16,655 bases of DNA from Allobutyricicoccus pentlandensis (GTDB taxonomy: Bacteria > Bacillota > Clostridia > Oscillospirales > QAMX01). Within the stretch, counting starts at the first letter, position 1. Each line of letters starts with the position of its first letter. Below are positions 15,265 to 16,655 of this stretch, piece after piece. Location: NCBI GenBank assembly GCA_904398645.1, contig CAJFPH010000131.1:1-16655 (forward strand), given 5' to 3'. Both the position numbers and the translations under genes were made by a program. The notes below the pieces were generated by a model, which worked only from the letters and a program-made list of their open reading frames with translations, was not told the DNA's origin and did not search any database.

Positions 15265-15933
15265 ATGGAACGACTCATTTTTCGTACCCTGCCGGAAACT
15301 TACGCAGAAGACCTCGTCTTCTCCAGCCTGCGTCTGCCCGACGCGCTTGAACCGGATGAGCTTGCCGATGTTCGGCAACTGGTTCACGAGGCGGTGAACC
15401 TGGCTGTCCCAAAGGCCGCAACATGCCTGTCGCAGATACAGGATCACGGGGATGACTTTGTTTTAATCGACGGCGTACGGATCGACTGCGCGCTCATGGC
15501 AGAAAATCTGCGCGGCGTGTTCCGCGTTTTTCCGTATGTGTGTACCTGCGGCCGTGAATTGGAAGAATGGTCGCGCGCTTTGCACGATCCGCTTTTACAG
15601 TATTGGGCGGATGCCATTAAGCTTTTTTATGTCGGCGCTGCGCAGCGCTATCTTTTTCGGTATATCCGAGAACACTATTTGCCTTCCGGTTATCTCTCGC
15701 ATATGAATCCCGGCTCACTGCCGGAGTGGCCGCTTTCTCAGCAGAAAATTCTTTTTTCAATCCTCGGCGACGCTGCAGATGCTATTGGCGTTGAATTAAC
15801 GGACAGTTGTCTGATGACTCCCACCAAATCCACGTCCGGCATCTTATTCAGCAGCAATACGCACTATGAAAATTGCCGTCTCTGCCCCATGCCAAATTGT
15901 CCCGGACGGCGGACACCCTATTCAGAAAAATAG
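15265..15933 (+). CDS. Stand-alone methionine-synthase (B12-dependent) activation-domain-like protein
   Basis: A 222-residue soluble protein resembling the C-terminal activation domain of cobalamin-dependent methionine synthase, which binds S-adenosylmethionine for reductive reactivation of cob(II)alamin. Matching features are the strand-helix VCTCGREL (92-99), YWADAIKLFYVGAAQ (113-127), the SHMNPGSLPEWPLSQQ loop (145-160), and the LTDSCLMTPTKSTSG segment (178-192). A C-terminal CxxCx4C cluster (C204, C207, C212) followed by PGRR is not part of classical MetH and suggests a metal or Fe-S site. The rest of MetH is absent, so it is either a partner for a split enzyme or a different corrinoid protein reactivator. 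The ATG at 15265 is preferred over GTG 15256, which is one base from GGAG. It lies 16 bp after rsmA, with no terminator between. Confidence 0.8.
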   Translation: MERLIFRTLPETYAEDLVFSSLRLPDALEPDELADVRQLVHEAVNLAVPKAATCLSQIQDHGDDFVLIDGVRIDCALMAENLRGVFRVFPYVCTCGRELEEWSRALHDPLLQYWADAIKLFYVGAAQRYLFRYIREHYLPSGYLSHMNPGSLPEWPLSQQKILFSILGDAADAIGVELTDSCLMTPTKSTSGILFSSNTHYENCRLCPMPNCPGRRTPYSEK

Positions 15934-15936
15934 TGC

Positions 15937-15965
15937 TTGACAAGCTTGCTTTTATATGGTATAGT
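15937..15965 (+). promoter_or_regulatory. Consensus promoter of the infC operon
   Basis: A perfect TTGACA (15937-15942), a 17-nt spacer and TATAGT (15960-15965), starting 4 bp after the preceding stop codon. This is one of the strongest promoters in the window, as expected for a ribosomal-protein operon. Confidence 0.85.
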
Positions 15966-16083
15966 TATTTAGAAAAAGAAGTGGGAATTTTGTTCCCCAC
16001 CCTCAGCACAGCACAAGGGTTAACAGGATGCATATCCATGCAATTCGGCAGTTGTCTTTTTGTATGGTTGTGTTTTTTGTGGG

Positions 16084-16108
16084 CGGCTGTGAAGCCGTTT
16101 ATTTTTTT
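16084..16108 (+). terminator. Attenuator in the infC leader
   Basis: A CGGCT-GTGA-AGCCG hairpin (16084-16097) followed by TTTATTTTTTT (16098-16108), ending 3 bp before the infC ribosome site. Since it lies inside the leader after a strong promoter, it is best read as a regulated attenuator rather than an end point. It also catches transcripts running in from the upstream gene. Confidence 0.7.
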
Positions 16109-16111
16109 ATT

Positions 16112-16116
16112 GGAGG
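16112..16116 (+). promoter_or_regulatory. Ribosome binding site that sets the infC start
   Basis: GGAGG, 9 nt before an ATC codon at 16126. Between it and the first in-frame ATG (16213) there are 96 nt, so it cannot serve that ATG. In the reading frame of infC, no ATG, GTG or TTG lies near this site. Confidence 0.8.
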
Positions 16117-16125
16117 TGTTTTGGC

Positions 16126-16644
16126 ATCAGTAACGTAAAGCATCAGATCAACGAGGCAATCAAGGACCGTGAAGTCCGCCTCATTGATGAGGACGGTTCC
16201 CAGCTTGGCATTATGTCCGTTAAGGACGCGCAGAAAATCGCCCTGAATAAAGGCCTTGACCTCGTCAAGATCGCTCCGCAGGCCAATCCGCCTGTCTGCC
16301 GTGTCATGGACTACGGCAAATACCGGTTTGAGCAGGCCAAACGTGAAAAAGAGGCCCGTAAAAATCAGCGTATTGTGGAAACAAAAGAATTGCAGCTCAG
16401 CGTTGGTATCGGTATTCACGATCTCAACGTCCGGCTCAATCAGGCCAAAAAGTTTTTGCAAAACGGAGATAAGATCAAAGTATCGATCCGTTTCAGAGGC
16501 AGGGAGATGACGCATACGCAGCTTGGTCAGGAGTTGCTCCTGAACTTTGCCGAGCAGTGCAGTGAGTTGGGTACGGTGGAAAAACCTCCGAAGCTGGAGG
16601 GGCGCCACATGCTAATGTTTCTTGCGCCAAAGCCTGCTAAATAA
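16126..16644 (+). CDS. infC: Translation initiation factor IF-3 with AUC start codon
   Basis: IF-3 binds the 30S subunit, prevents premature 50S joining and checks the start codon and initiator tRNA. Starting at ATC 16126 the protein has 172 residues, the usual length. The N-terminal domain opens with VKHQINEAIKDREVRLIDEDG and continues through LVKIAPQANPPVCRVMDYGK. A basic linker (KREKEARKNQR) leads to the C-terminal domain with KVSIRFRGREMTH and a GRHMLMFLAPKPAK end. Starting at the first ATG (16213) would remove about 29 conserved N-terminal residues. infC in other bacteria uses AUU, AUC or AUA so that IF-3 represses its own synthesis by rejecting the rare start. The gene is followed within 11 bp by the window end. 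rpmI and rplT would be expected next. Confidence 0.93.
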   Translation: MSNVKHQINEAIKDREVRLIDEDGSQLGIMSVKDAQKIALNKGLDLVKIAPQANPPVCRVMDYGKYRFEQAKREKEARKNQRIVETKELQLSVGIGIHDLNVRLNQAKKFLQNGDKIKVSIRFRGREMTHTQLGQELLLNFAEQCSELGTVEKPPKLEGRHMLMFLAPKPAK

Positions 16645-16655
16645 TGGCCCAAAAA

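Larger units (their letters stand above)
15972..16125 (+). ncRNA. Structured 5' leader of the infC operon
   Basis: About 154 nt of untranslated leader with successive hairpins: GTGGGAA pairing with TTCCCCAC (15981-16000, one bulged C), TGCAT-ATCC-ATGCA (16029-16042) and a terminator-like hairpin (16084-16097). In many Bacillota the infC-rpmI-rplT operon is controlled through such a leader bound by ribosomal protein L20. The arrangement here suggests the same logic, but I cannot match it to the known L20 leader consensus by eye. Confidence 0.55.

Noticed and set aside
16099..16608. 169-aa minus-strand frame opposite infC
   Set aside because: It would run against the infC leader and gene. Its sequence has no family features, while the plus strand is unmistakably IF-3.
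1..16655. CRISPR arrays, tRNA genes, insertion sequences, attachment sites
   Set aside because: No regularly spaced direct repeats, cloverleaf-like sequences, transposase or integrase frames, or flanking terminal repeats were seen on reading both strands.

Overview
The window looks like chromosomal DNA from a low-to-mid GC Bacillota, most likely a Clostridia-class gut-type anaerobe. The reasons are strong GGAGG-type ribosome sites, TTGACA/TATAAT promoters, a YabE-type G5/3D protein next to rsmA, an infC gene with a leader attenuator, and a stand-alone cobalamin-dependent methionine-synthase-like activation protein. No tRNA, rRNA, CRISPR array, transposase or phage gene was seen. The assignment to Clostridia is inference from gene content, not from a marker-gene search.

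Left part (1-4507). A terminator from a gene outside the window is followed by a back-to-back divergent pair: a WG-repeat membrane-anchored surface protein (minus) and a YihY/BrkB-family membrane protein (plus). These share a 100-bp region with two near-consensus promoters. A small DUF2752 membrane protein (minus) converges on the BrkB gene. It is divergent from a lipoprotein that fuses a flavodoxin domain to a cyclophilin-like domain. An orphan terminator-like hairpin lies between these two divergent genes.

Middle (4676-7417). Three plus-strand metabolic genes: an alpha/beta-hydrolase esterase, then an aldo/keto reductase and a tandem carboxymuconolactone-decarboxylase-family protein. The last two overlap by ATGA and are clearly co-translated. 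The block ends at a bidirectional terminator built on a perfect 24-nt palindrome.

Potassium operon (12282 down to 7615, minus). Five tightly packed or overlapping genes: a short KdpD-like histidine kinase, a KdpE-like response regulator, a KtrB/TrkH potassium channel subunit, a KtrA-type RCK gating subunit, and a DUF368 protein, a family known to move undecaprenyl phosphate across the membrane. An extended -10 promoter with an inverted repeat over its -35 region precedes the kinase gene. The layout suggests a self-contained potassium sensing and uptake unit in which a Kdp-type regulator drives a Ktr transporter rather than the KdpFABC pump, with cell-wall lipid carrier recycling attached.

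Right part (12449-16655). A HAD-family phosphatase (minus) is divergent from a YabE-like G5/3D cell-wall protein that is translationally coupled to rsmA (ksgA). A methionine-synthase activation-domain-like protein follows, then infC, which has its own consensus promoter, a structured leader with an attenuator, and apparently an AUC initiation codon. The infC operon continues beyond the window.
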